64,000 nucleotides of DNA, from contig OX595996.1 in NCBI GenBank assembly GCA_951394045.1, forward strand, positions 434,001 to 498,000, written 5' to 3'. A program made the position numbers and the translations under genes. Shown one piece after another: positions 33,055 through 41,976 of this stretch; within the stretch, counting starts at the first letter, position 1, and every line of letters starts with the position of its first letter. Source of the stretch: Nitzschia sp. DOCU1 (lineage: Eukaryota; Bacillariophyta; Bacillariophyceae; Bacillariales; Bacillariaceae). The notes under the pieces are model-generated. The model was not told the DNA's origin. It saw nothing but the letters and a program-made list of their open reading frames with translations, and did not search any database.

Positions 33055-34125
33055 TCAAGACCACAGTCCTATAGTCGAAGTTCCAACCAGGCTTAGAACC
33101 ACGGCGACTTGGAAAGGCGTTCGGTCGAGACAAAGGAGTTGTTTCATTTTGCTCATCTCTCCTTCTTGGCTTTCTGACGGGGCTTGATGCGATTCATCAA
33201 TCTGCGCCACCTTGTTCAAAAACATCCCAAGCAAAGTCGGTGTATCAAAGGCCTTATCACACGCATCTTCAAACAGTACCGAATTCTTCGCATGACCTAT
33301 CGCACATAGCAATGGAAGATTCACCTTGGCGGCGGCCTGCGCGAGTTCCTCCTCATCAAACACCCATAAATCACCTCCGCCCCGAGTCACCGCGACGAAA
33401 TCATAGGCCGATGAATCTTTTAGCGATTCGAATTCTTGGATCAATTCGTCCGGTTTGTGTTGCATTGATAGACGTCGAAAAGTCAGTTGGTAGGCATTCA
33501 ACGCTGGACCCAACGCATTGAGAACATCCTGATCGACAATGGATTCTTTCCCAGTGATAGTGAGACCACGTGGACGTTTCCGATCATGATGAAGATCTTG
33601 CAATAAAAGCGCCAAGTTAGGGATATGCAATAATGCTCGACTCGCCCGGACTTTCAGACGGATTTCCTCCAACGAAGCCATCTCGATCAGGTGCTCATTC
33701 TCAAGTACCTCCGTGACTTCCAGCACCAATTGAAATTCTTTGGTTATATAACTTTGCGCAATTAACCCTTTCAAGTTGCAGCGACCGCCTCTCACTGGGA
33801 GTTGGCAATACAATCCCTCCGGGACCAGCACCGTCAGAGTCACAGACCGGTCATTCGGGTCCTTCAACTTCTCGTAGATGAAACCCCCATAGACCTGCGG
33901 CGGCTCCGTCCGATTCCGATTCACCAGGTCTCCACTCAGTGTCAGCAGATGCGGGGTCAGCTCCTGTGACACCAACGGCTTGGTTCGGGCCAGGTTCTTT
34001 CGCAGGTCATCCAGCAGCTCTCCCGGCGTCAACACACGCGTTGCCGCCGTCTCTGCAACTTCCCCGATCTGTAACGATGTCGAGACCCATCGCCTCAACC
34101 ACGTACTTCTCACCCACGGATGCAT
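33055..34125 (-). CDS. XseA-like exonuclease VII large-subunit protein, copy B
   Basis: The protein has 356 residues and no frame breaks. An OB-like N-terminal domain (about residues 70-170: SVTLTVLVPEGLYCQLPVRG) precedes the nuclease domain. That domain has RPRGLTITGKESIVDQDVL, VAVTRGGGDLWVFDEEEL and LLCAIGHAKNSVLFEDACDK, which parallel the conserved blocks of bacterial XseA. The GHxxD loop reads GHAKN, so the acidic residue found in bacterial enzymes is Asn here; activity is doubtful. The C-terminus is short and lacks the long coiled coil on which XseB assembles in bacteria; copy A retains part of one. No plastid or mitochondrial presequence is obvious. It may be a decaying or repurposed copy of a gene of bacterial origin. 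It lies divergent to the intact methyltransferase B, 626 bp away. Confidence 0.7.
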   Translation of the reverse strand: MHPWVRSTWLRRWVSTSLQIGEVAETAATRVLTPGELLDDLRKNLARTKPLVSQELTPHLLTLSGDLVNRNRTEPPQVYGGFIYEKLKDPNDRSVTLTVLVPEGLYCQLPVRGGRCNLKGLIAQSYITKEFQLVLEVTEVLENEHLIEMASLEEIRLKVRASRALLHIPNLALLLQDLHHDRKRPRGLTITGKESIVDQDVLNALGPALNAYQLTFRRLSMQHKPDELIQEFESLKDSSAYDFVAVTRGGGDLWVFDEEELAQAAAKVNLPLLCAIGHAKNSVLFEDACDKAFDTPTLLGMFLNKVAQIDESHQAPSESQEGEMSKMKQLLCLDRTPFQVAVVLSLVGTSTIGLWS

Positions 34126-34751
34126 TGTTACGAATGGCTGTTGTGCTCTAGCTGTGGATAACGACGAGATGATAGGTTGCTACTCCAGCAACCCAGACGG
34201 TTGTCATCAGAATGAGGATATCGACCGAACTTCTAACTGATTAACTGCAGACTGCCGACTGTTGCAGGTACGTTGTATATTTTCGAGGTCCAACATGACG
34301 CTTCGTGTGTTGCCAATTTGCGATTTTTTAGGGAAGACATGACAATGAAAGAGGATTTCGCAGCGAAAGATCCTTTTGGCATTTCCTTCGTCCACGGGGA
34401 AGCGAGCATACCAACAGATGTGGGCTGGCATCCTCGTCAGGGTCATTTTTGTCGGCATCATTTGTTCTCCCGCCAAGTGAGCGGGGTCGTTTATGGTTGG
34501 TCGGAGTTTTAGCTTACGTTCTATGATTGGTGCCAGAAGTTGCGAAACTGCCGCCGAGGATCGTACTCGGCACTCCCGCCACCCGTCCTCTCTTCTCTCT
34601 CATCAACGCCAAGCATTGGATCAAGTAATGTATCCATTGTCATACCATGGCATGATAGGCCAAGTTGGGAACAATCTTTTCTGCTGTTAGAGTCGATCCC
34701 TCTGTGCTTGTAACCACAGGGGCCTTGGTGTCCGGTATCACGCGCCTCATC
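34126..34751. promoter_or_regulatory. Divergent intergenic region of XseA-like B and methyltransferase B
   Basis: Both neighbours start outward from this 626-bp stretch, so it holds both promoters. An open frame upstream of methyltransferase B lacks an ATG. No specific motif is recognised. Confidence 0.45.
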
Positions 34752-35909
34752 ATGGGGAGAGACAGTGAGGATGTGGTAGAACTCGTTGGTCTACTTTCAG
34801 GACCGACAGAAGACAATGAGACTGTTCAGCGAGGGAAGCCCAAGCAACGGACGACGCCACGACCTACACATGAAAAGAAAATATACATTGTGCCATTGAC
34901 TTTGGTCGTTGTTGTCGTCATCATGTTCTTTGCTTCGAACAGACTCGTACTTGGAGTTCAAGGTGGCGAAGAAGTGGACGCAAAGAACACGACGACTACA
35001 GCCTACAGAGACGGAAAACTCGTTTTACAATGCCCGACCTATGCCCCGTCGACTGAAAATGTGGATGACGAAGACAGTGAATATTTGGAAGACCAACCTG
35101 ATTGTGAGGATTTCGTCACTGGACAGTACCGAAAGAAAAAATTCGATAGCTGGGGTCAAAGCTTCGAAGCATTCAAAGCGACCTTGTTGGATTTCAAGAA
35201 GCAGTATTTCTTGCCGTACTTGAAAACTGGGGATATGATCTATGAGTCTGCTTGTGGTTTGGGTCTGAACACATACGCTACGTTAGAAATTCTGCAAGAA
35301 CAAGGGAACATCTCAGGCTTGACTGTCTATGGGAATGAATACTTGGCAGAAAACGCCGCTCGAGCGAGTAACATACTTGAAACGCTCGTAAAGAAGCAAC
35401 CAGGTGTTGCCATCAAGAACCAAGTGGGAACAATTTGCCACGGAGACTCGAGCGACTTGGCTTTTGTACCGGACAACGTTTTTGATTTAGTGTTTTCGGG
35501 TTACATTTCTCCTCTGTGGAATCCATTGGAGTTGAATGGAACTCTCAACGATCAGCGTCGCGAAATGCATCGTCTTTGCGGCTTATCTAATGGTGGTGAT
35601 AGCGAAGCCCGACTATTGGTCGAGGAAATGCAGAAACGGCAAGAGGCGTGGTTTTCTAGGTGGGTAGAGTCTATGATTCGTATCGCCAAACCTGGCTCAC
35701 CAATTATTGTCGAACAAGTCGCTCCTCCCCTATGTCGAAATCCCAATGACTGGGGTGGAGTTTCTCAAGCCTTTTGGAGCAATGGTGCTTCGCAACGTCA
35801 GTGGGATGTCGACATTTTGAGTGTGAGCTTCGTGCGTTTCAACGAGAATTTCGGGGACAAGAGTCGATATCACGTCTTCATGAGAAAGAATGGGATCACC
35901 AACAACTAA
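34752..35909 (+). CDS. Membrane-anchored SAM-dependent methyltransferase, copy B
   Basis: The protein has 385 residues from the ATG at 34752; the frame reaches further upstream only through non-ATG codons. It is a type II membrane protein: a charged N-terminal ~40 residues, one anchor (IVPLTLVVVVVIMFFASNRL), then a lumenal or extracellular domain. Motif I of Rossmann methyltransferases reads MIYESACGLGLNTYATLEIL. GLTVYGNEYLAENAAR fits the acidic residue after strand 2, DNVFDLVFSGYISPLWNP fits motif IV, and GSPIIVEQVAPPL fits the later strand. The acceptor substrate cannot be told from sequence; glycan or secretory-pathway protein targets are guesses based on topology. It is the intact partner of the frameshifted copy A at 29694. 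Confidence 0.78.
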   Translation: MGRDSEDVVELVGLLSGPTEDNETVQRGKPKQRTTPRPTHEKKIYIVPLTLVVVVVIMFFASNRLVLGVQGGEEVDAKNTTTTAYRDGKLVLQCPTYAPSTENVDDEDSEYLEDQPDCEDFVTGQYRKKKFDSWGQSFEAFKATLLDFKKQYFLPYLKTGDMIYESACGLGLNTYATLEILQEQGNISGLTVYGNEYLAENAARASNILETLVKKQPGVAIKNQVGTICHGDSSDLAFVPDNVFDLVFSGYISPLWNPLELNGTLNDQRREMHRLCGLSNGGDSEARLLVEEMQKRQEAWFSRWVESMIRIAKPGSPIIVEQVAPPLCRNPNDWGGVSQAFWSNGASQRQWDVDILSVSFVRFNENFGDKSRYHVFMRKNGITNN

Positions 35910-36415
35910 GTACCTCCTTAGGAAACATTTTAGCTGAAGGAATGGCGGCAAACGTCCACCCAGTTGGTTTGAACTACCGGTAGTCGTTTTCGGGCGTCGA
36001 GAGGACAAGTTCCCATGGTCCTAGGGTGGATTTATTACTATGTTATCAGAAGAGTGTAGACGCACAAATAGATAGTTAATGTGCACAGGTTTCGAAAGTA
36101 TGGTAGCTATGAAACCAACTTTACCGCAAAGTCAATCCATTGGTGCCAGTCGAGCTCAGTCGAAGCAGTCGAAAACGCATTCGTCATTCGCCAAAAAACA
36201 AGCGATCATCAAGCGTTATCGCAAAACGTCTCCACTATTTGCTCATCTTGGACGATGACGATCGATGTTCGGGGCATGATGGTTCACACCCAAGAAGATA
36301 ACATTCATTTCGTTTGATCTTCCACGCCGAGAAAGGGGAAGTTTTCGTTTGTTTCCTAGAAGTACTACCGATTTCTGCTTTAACATAACTCCCTCGAGCC
36401 GCCCCAAAGGAAAAA
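35910..36415. other. Intergenic with a CTACCGGTAG palindrome
   Basis: No gene is supported. The palindrome lies 65 bp after the methyltransferase stop codon. Confidence 0.5.
35974..35983. repeat. CTACCGGTAG palindrome, site 4
   Basis: An exact copy in the 3' flank of methyltransferase B. Confidence 0.7.
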
Positions 36416-37324
36416 ATGAGGAAGCGAAACTTCTTCTGGCGACGAACTCCTCCTGCAATCATCGCGTCTCTCATGGCCGGTCAATCCGCCAGGGGCATGA
36501 CTATTGCTGGTAATCAAGGGTCGATATTGTCCTCCTTTACTCCCTGCGCTGCACCACGGTTCGATGCGTTCTCGGAACAATTGGTCTGCTCGTGGATTGG
36601 ACCCTCTGGAGACGATAGGGTGCCGGTGGAAGAAGTCATGAGAAGTTGTGGCGGGGCTGTGCAAGGCATCCGGGAACAGGCTGTGATGGACCAAGAAAAG
36701 AAAGAAGGTCTCTATCTCAACCGAGCAAATGACGGATTTATCTTCTTTGATTCAGGATCCTATTCGTCGGGGCCACTTTCACTTCCCTCTGATGACCTGG
36801 TGGTTGGCAATTTCATCTTGGGCAAGTCAAGTCGGCTTTTATTAACGAGTATATCGTCAGTCAAGTCTTTCGTAACCACGCACCGCTATCTTCGCAAAAC
36901 ATTTGGAGGTTCCGACCTGGTAGTGCCAACGATCGAATGGGTTGAAACGAATCCTAGTGAATGCGTTTCAGTTTCGTTCACCTCGGTGCTGCAATGTTCG
37001 ATGCCAACACGGGGACAGTCTTGGAATCTTCAACGTGCCAAGTGGTCCAAGTTAGAAAGTGGCAATGATAATGGTGACACTCCAAGTGAGGCCGCGCCTG
37101 AGCAGCTATTGTGCTGGATAAGTTCCGATCACGTAGCGTCAACCTTTTTAGAGTGGGCGGGTATCACTCCTTCCTCGATCGGTGGTAGTTATGATCCCGA
37201 GGGAACATGTATACACATGGGAGTTCTTTGCGAATCAACAGGGTCAGTGCAGAGCATGGCTAGAATTTACGGCAAAGCCGGCAAGTTATCCAACGTCCTG
37301 CTTTGTCAGGGTAAACGTCAGTAA
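36416..37324 (+). CDS. Unknown protein, 302 residues
   Basis: I do not recognise this protein. It starts at an ATG preceded by an A-run (aaaaaATGag). The first ~25 residues are basic then mildly hydrophobic (MRKRNFFWRRTPPAIIASLM), which could be an organelle presequence. The body is globular in composition, with patterned strands such as GFIFFDSGSYSSGP, DLVVGNFILGKSSRLLLTSI and LLCWISSDHVASTF. This is consistent with a beta-rich domain. Length, the uninterrupted frame and even composition support a real gene. No motif or neighbour suggests a function. Confidence 0.55.
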   Translation: MRKRNFFWRRTPPAIIASLMAGQSARGMTIAGNQGSILSSFTPCAAPRFDAFSEQLVCSWIGPSGDDRVPVEEVMRSCGGAVQGIREQAVMDQEKKEGLYLNRANDGFIFFDSGSYSSGPLSLPSDDLVVGNFILGKSSRLLLTSISSVKSFVTTHRYLRKTFGGSDLVVPTIEWVETNPSECVSVSFTSVLQCSMPTRGQSWNLQRAKWSKLESGNDNGDTPSEAAPEQLLCWISSDHVASTFLEWAGITPSSIGGSYDPEGTCIHMGVLCESTGSVQSMARIYGKAGKLSNVLLCQGKRQ

Positions 37325-37482
37325 CTACCACAAACTGCAAAACAGAGTCAGTCGCATGTCGTCTGCTACCAAAGCTTTTAAATCGTCCTACTGTAACATT
37401 CGTTATAATGGCTGAATAATTCATGGACAAAGGCGCGATGCAAAAGATACGTATGATGAGGTCGAATCTCTTACAATCGATC

Positions 37483-38109
37483 TTACCACTGTTGCCGACG
37501 CATCGCACGCCGTTGGGCCAACCCACCCATACCTCCACCAGCCGCTCCCATGGCAGCACCCATTTTGGCGCCCATTGCCGGATCTCCGGCAATGGCACCA
37601 CCAATCGCTCCTAGCATCGCTCCCTTGGCGGCACCTCCGGCGGCTCCAGCCACGACTGGATGGCCCGGTCTTTGCTGGTGATATTGTTGTGGCGGCGGCT
37701 GTTGGTACTGCTGCGGTGGAGGTTGTTGGTACTGCTGTGGTGGCGGCCTCGGAGCCGGGGCGGGTGCACGAGCGGGTCCCTGCAAGGCATTAACCATAGC
37801 TCTCAAGTCGGCAACTTCCGCTTTGAGTCTAGCGTTTTCTTGTTCAAGAGCGGGCACCCTTGGGTCGGGGCCGCCACCGCCACCAGATGCGACTAGGCCG
37901 ATGGAAAAGTCGAGGGACTGGCGGAACTTTCGAGCCTGTAGACTGGACAAGCCCAAGTCATTCATCAAATCTGGATCGCCTAGCGTCACGAGCATGCTGC
38001 CGTCAATGGCGTTCTCTTTGAATGCGTCCATTTTCGATCCGAGGCCGATAGCGGCCAACCAGAGACAGACCTCGTCGATGGAAAAGTCCTTGGGATGTTT
38101 GGGAGCCAT
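37483..38109 (-). CDS. SAM-domain protein with coiled coil, PQQY repeats and glycine zipper
   Basis: The protein has 208 residues. Residues about 6-70 form a sterile alpha motif (FSIDEVCLWLAAIGLGSKMD, then GSMLVTLGDPDLMNDLGLSS), a protein-protein interaction or polymerising module. A short coiled coil follows (PALEQENARLKAEVADLRAM). Next come three near-identical PPPQQYQQ-type repeats. A C-terminal glycine-zipper region with GxxxG spacing (GAAKGAMLGAIGGAIAGD, then MGAKMGAAMGAAGGGMGG) comes last. Glycine zippers pack helices in membranes or oligomers. The combination suggests a self-assembling scaffold or membrane-deforming protein, which is inference. The upstream start and Kozak context are good (CAT at 38107-38109). 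No enzyme domain is present. Confidence 0.75.
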   Translation of the reverse strand: MAPKHPKDFSIDEVCLWLAAIGLGSKMDAFKENAIDGSMLVTLGDPDLMNDLGLSSLQARKFRQSLDFSIGLVASGGGGGPDPRVPALEQENARLKAEVADLRAMVNALQGPARAPAPAPRPPPQQYQQPPPQQYQQPPPQQYHQQRPGHPVVAGAAGGAAKGAMLGAIGGAIAGDPAMGAKMGAAMGAAGGGMGGLAQRRAMRRQQW

Positions 38110-38686
38110 GATGATTTAACTGTTGGTAATGCAAAGTTGTTGCTGTTGTCCAGTTCGGAAGTTTTATGTCAGGGAGGGTGGGCAATGGATATCCTGACTG
38201 AAACGGCGAAGCCCAAAAACGAAATGGAGGCATCATCTCTCGCGGTGCAAGGATTCTCATCGCATCTCTCGCCGCGGCGATCCTGCCAAGCAGTCGGTCG
38301 TGCATGGCCTGTCTGTCGCCCTTAACTTTTGTTCGCGTTTTTCTGGTTCGACAGTTCTTTGTCCGTTATGATGTTCGTTTGTGACGTTGTGATCGAAGCA
38401 GTCAGTTTGCGCGATGAGGCAAAAAGGCAGGATCGGAGCGCGAGAGTGACTAATATGATTGCAATTATTCATGATTCAAATGTTAATCCCGGGCGCGAGA
38501 TGTTTGCGTGGAACTTGTGACCGCTAGAGTCCATTTTGACCATGACGACGGCGCCCCTTGCGGTTTCGCGGTGCTCCGTCGTTTCTCATCATCAAACTAA
38601 AGTGTATATTTCGAGGATAACCGTTCCGGGAGTCAGGCATTGACAACGATCGGGCTCAACTGATGACAATCTGCTGTAAGGGTGAC
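38110..38686. promoter_or_regulatory. Divergent intergenic region, no gene seen
   Basis: It separates the SAM/glycine-zipper gene (minus) from the 2OG oxygenase gene (plus) and so holds both promoters. No motif is recognised. Confidence 0.45.
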
Positions 38687-39478
38687 ATGGCCAAGAAGCG
38701 AAAGAATGGACCCAGTAAGGCCTTGGCCAGTAAAGACGAAACCGCGACGGGGTCGACGTCATCTGCCGTATCATCGTCAGTGAAGCCAGGTCGTCCTTTC
38801 GAGTCTTTTCCTCTCCATTTAATGTCCAACGATCGATGGAAACCCAAAGATGTTCGGGTACAAGAGCTAGTGCCAGGTCGAATCTTTGTGTTGCCAGAAT
38901 TCTTAAGCGCCAAAGAGTGCCAAGAATGGGTCAAGTTCTGTGAAACCTCGGGCGGGCTGGAGTACACGGCACACCCTGCCACCAAATTTGTGGCACATCG
39001 GGAATGTTTTCGAATGCAACAAGACAATGCGACCGTTCTTGCGCGACGAATCTACGAGCGCCTCCAGTCCTTTTCGATACTGCCAATGTTGCAACGAGAA
39101 ATGGCAGACCTATACAAACTAGGCCCCCAACATTCCTATGGCCCTGTCGGATGCAATCCCAATTTGAGAGTTTACAGGTACGACAAGGGGCATTCCTTTG
39201 GAAAACATGTCGATGGCAGCGATCGAGTATCCATCGGAAAGACAGAGTGGACCATCCTGATTTACTTGACGGAGTGTCAGGGAGGGGCGACGCGCTTTTA
39301 CAGCGAGGAGACCCGGAAACGCAAAACTGCGCCATCGATTGCCTTTGAGCCACAAGTTGGCGCGATGCTGTTGCACGTTCACGGGGACTTTTGTCTGGAA
39401 CACGAGGCAGATCCGGTGCTAGGAGGAACCAAGTATGTGCTTCGAACTGATCTAGTCTTTGCAGAGGACAATGCTTGA
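38687..39478 (+). CDS. 2OG-Fe(II) oxygenase (prolyl-4-hydroxylase-like)
   Basis: The protein has 263 residues from the ATG at 38687 (gacATGgcc); an ATG at 38663 would add eight. A basic, Ser-rich N-terminus of ~45 residues precedes the catalytic domain. The jelly-roll features are FVLPEFLSAKECQEWVKFC at the start, PNLRVYRYDKGHSFGKHVDG giving the iron-binding His-x-Asp, TILIYLTECQGGATRFYS for the next strands, and the distal His in FCLEHEADPVLGGTKYVLRT together with the Lys/Arg that binds 2-oxoglutarate. These enzymes hydroxylate proteins or other substrates using O2 and 2-oxoglutarate. No signal peptide is seen, so a cytosolic or nuclear site is inferred. The substrate is unknown. Confidence 0.85.
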   Translation: MAKKRKNGPSKALASKDETATGSTSSAVSSSVKPGRPFESFPLHLMSNDRWKPKDVRVQELVPGRIFVLPEFLSAKECQEWVKFCETSGGLEYTAHPATKFVAHRECFRMQQDNATVLARRIYERLQSFSILPMLQREMADLYKLGPQHSYGPVGCNPNLRVYRYDKGHSFGKHVDGSDRVSIGKTEWTILIYLTECQGGATRFYSEETRKRKTAPSIAFEPQVGAMLLHVHGDFCLEHEADPVLGGTKYVLRTDLVFAEDNA

Positions 39479-40259
39479 CCTGGTCATGCTATTATAGTTA
39501 TCATCGGTGCCACTTTCAACCTGTCTACCGGTAGAGAGTATTGGGGCACGGATGTCAAGGTCGGCCTGGTGCCCCCCGCGGCCCCCGATATGATAGTTCC
39601 GTGCATCATTGATTTTACTACCCATCCTCGGAGTTTGTCCTGGCCCACTCCTATATAGCCGCTAGAGACATATTACAATAATCTTTTGGCACCTATGCTC
39701 CTGATTCTTTGATTATCAGAGGACATGTTGCTTTATCTTCCAAGACCTGGAGGTGGTAGATTTGAAAGGGAGTTATCGAAGAAGTCGTTATGGACGTAGG
39801 TATGTTTGTAATCTTAACTAGAGTATACCCGATAACATTGTAATCATTGCTCGCTTGGGCATATCACACGTTCCCCAGACCCTTCGAGGATGTCAACGGC
39901 CCCAATATGCTTTCATAACAAAAATTTCGGGCCTGTGAGACGTGCAGAGAATATCGCGATGTAGTGGGGGCCAACCAATTGTTGGCGATGTCAGTCATGT
40001 GGCAATACTTTCTCCTCTTTCTACGTTCGTTCCACGTACCTATTCCTACGACAGCAAGGGGAAGGAACAGACAGAACAGTGCGTGGCGAGCCAAGGCGGC
40101 CTTCGACGTTCCGATTGTAAAACCCCACCGAAATCGGAAAAGGGAGCAGCGAGGAGCAAGTATACTCAAATTTTTCTGACGACCCCAACCGACAACAACA
40201 AAACGTCCCATACTTTTCTTTTGTTCTAGACGTGGGCAAGAGCCCCTTGCTGCTTCAAA
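39479..40259. other. Intergenic with a CTACCGGTAG palindrome
   Basis: Only short unsupported frames occur. The palindrome lies 47 bp after the oxygenase stop codon. The right end is the promoter of the glutamine amidotransferase. Confidence 0.5.
39525..39534. repeat. CTACCGGTAG palindrome, site 5
   Basis: An exact copy, again shortly after a stop codon, here within the extended form TCTACCGGTAGA. Confidence 0.7.
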
Positions 40260-41366
40260 ATGTGTCAGTTACTAGGCATGAATTGTGCCGAAGAGACTGA
40301 TTTCTCCTTTAGCTTTCGAGGTTTCTGCCAACGAGGAGGTGCCACAGACATTCACGCCCATGGCTTCGGGTTGGCCATTTACGAAGGCCGTGGGGTTCGA
40401 TGTTTTCATGATACTCTGCCAGCGTATCAATCACCGATTGCCCAACTGGTCCAACAATATCCTATCCGTACGCTCAATATGATTGCGCATCTCCGCTATG
40501 CTACTACCGGCGGAGTTTCACTTGAGAATGTTCACCCTTTCTCCAGAGAACTCTGGGGGATTCAATTTACTTTTGCACACAACGGACAAGTTCCGAAATT
40601 CGATGACAGCACTCGATTGGAGGACCAACCCTTGCTGGGAAAGACGACTGTAGATGGTCTTCATTTCAATCCGATCGGTGACACTGACTCTGAGGCGGTG
40701 TTTTGCGCCATTATGAATGCTCTCAAGGCGGAATTTCATGAGCTGCCGACGCTTCCCGTGTTACATTCCTTTTTATCGCGCGTATGTGAGGAAATCATTC
40801 AAGGAGACGAGGAGACAACAATCTTTAATTTCTTGCTGGGCTGTGGAAAGTATACATTGTTTGCCTACAGCTGGCCGGGGCGACGGCCGGGAAGCAAAGT
40901 CTGGAACGGACTCTACTATTTAGTACGAGAACCGCCGTTTTCGGAAGCACAATTGATTGATGTCGACTATTCTTTGGATTTTTCAAAAGTCACTACAGCT
41001 AGGGACCGAGTGGCAGTCATCACCACGAAACCTCTTACAAATGAAGCTGGTTGGAAGGAATTTCAACGAGGTCAACTACTCATGTTCGACAAGGGATTAC
41101 CCTACAAGACACCGCGGTGCTGTGAATTGGTGGAAAAGGAAGGGAGAGGTTTATGCACGAAATACTTTGAAAGGAGACGAAGCCAAAGCTTTGGAAATGC
41201 TGCAGGTCTTTCCACCAGCCCCCCTACAACCCCCACGGGGCAACTCTACAATACATCCATTAATAAAGCGCCCCAGTCGCCACCGTCATCGGCAGTATTG
41301 GCTCAATCCATGCCGAATGGTATGCTGCCGCGTTCTCCCAAGTCAACGCTACATTCTGTTCGATAA
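40260..41366 (+). CDS. Class II glutamine amidotransferase (YafJ/DUG3-like)
   Basis: The protein has 368 residues. The Met is followed directly by the catalytic Cys2 (MCQLLGMN), as in Ntn-hydrolase glutamine amidotransferases. Further family motifs are HAHGFGLAIYEGRGV, MIAHLRYATTGGVSLENVHP, FTFAHNGQVPKF and GDTDSEAVFCAIMNAL. YafJ/DUG3-type proteins use this fold for hydrolysis of glutamine-like or gamma-glutamyl amide bonds; DUG3 takes part in glutathione breakdown in yeast. The last ~70 residues are Ser/Pro/Thr-rich and disordered. No organelle presequence is possible if Cys2 must be N-terminal, so the enzyme is likely cytosolic. The glutathione link matches the GST and MAPEG genes nearby, but the spacing gives no sign of co-regulation. 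Confidence 0.85.
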   Translation: MCQLLGMNCAEETDFSFSFRGFCQRGGATDIHAHGFGLAIYEGRGVRCFHDTLPAYQSPIAQLVQQYPIRTLNMIAHLRYATTGGVSLENVHPFSRELWGIQFTFAHNGQVPKFDDSTRLEDQPLLGKTTVDGLHFNPIGDTDSEAVFCAIMNALKAEFHELPTLPVLHSFLSRVCEEIIQGDEETTIFNFLLGCGKYTLFAYSWPGRRPGSKVWNGLYYLVREPPFSEAQLIDVDYSLDFSKVTTARDRVAVITTKPLTNEAGWKEFQRGQLLMFDKGLPYKTPRCCELVEKEGRGLCTKYFERRRSQSFGNAAGLSTSPPTTPTGQLYNTSINKAPQSPPSSAVLAQSMPNGMLPRSPKSTLHSVR

Positions 41367-41976
41367 GGCTCTGCCGTGTCAAAACGAAGTTGAACTTTTG
41401 TAATCGTCAGGCTAATAATAATAGACTATAGAAGGAGAGATTTCCCCCGTATTTCACTTCTACATTTTGGAAGCGACTCAACCAGCCAACATGTATACTG
41501 CTTTTCAAGTTGCTGGGGCCCTTTTGGGCACGGTCGTCGTTCTTTGCGGCGGTTAATGATGGACTCAACTAGCGCAAGATCATGGACTCTTATTACTACC
41601 GGTGGAGAGTCGTTGCCAAACAGGCCACGAAAAGTAGTCTGTCTCACTAGTAGGATATAGTTGTAAAGGTAATATTGAAATAGTTGGGAGGTGCTGCAGT
41701 AGGGCCAAACCTATCGCTAATAGGCCTCTGACGCCCGGTAGTTACATAGTGATCGGGCGAGTCATTCAGTCTGTACGTGCACGGGTCTCGGAACGAAAAT
41801 CCGACGGGTGACGTCATTTGTCATTTCATCGCGATCGATCCCATCTCTCTAGCTCTCGTCAGCCGCGGTCGATTTCTTCTCTCTGTGACCATGGTGCTTC
41901 ATGTCATTTCACCAAGGATGGTGGACAAAGACTCTCATCATCTTCCAATCAGTCTTTCCATTTATCGCTACATTCA
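41367..41976. other. Intergenic, no gene seen
   Basis: A near-match of the palindrome (CTACCGGTGG) occurs near 41596. An in-frame extension upstream of the GST gene lacks an ATG and is not called. Confidence 0.45.

Noticed and set aside
34126..34751. Extended N-terminus for methyltransferase B starting at 34665
   Set aside because: That start is a TTG; the ATG at 34752 aligns with the ATG of the paralogue at 29694.
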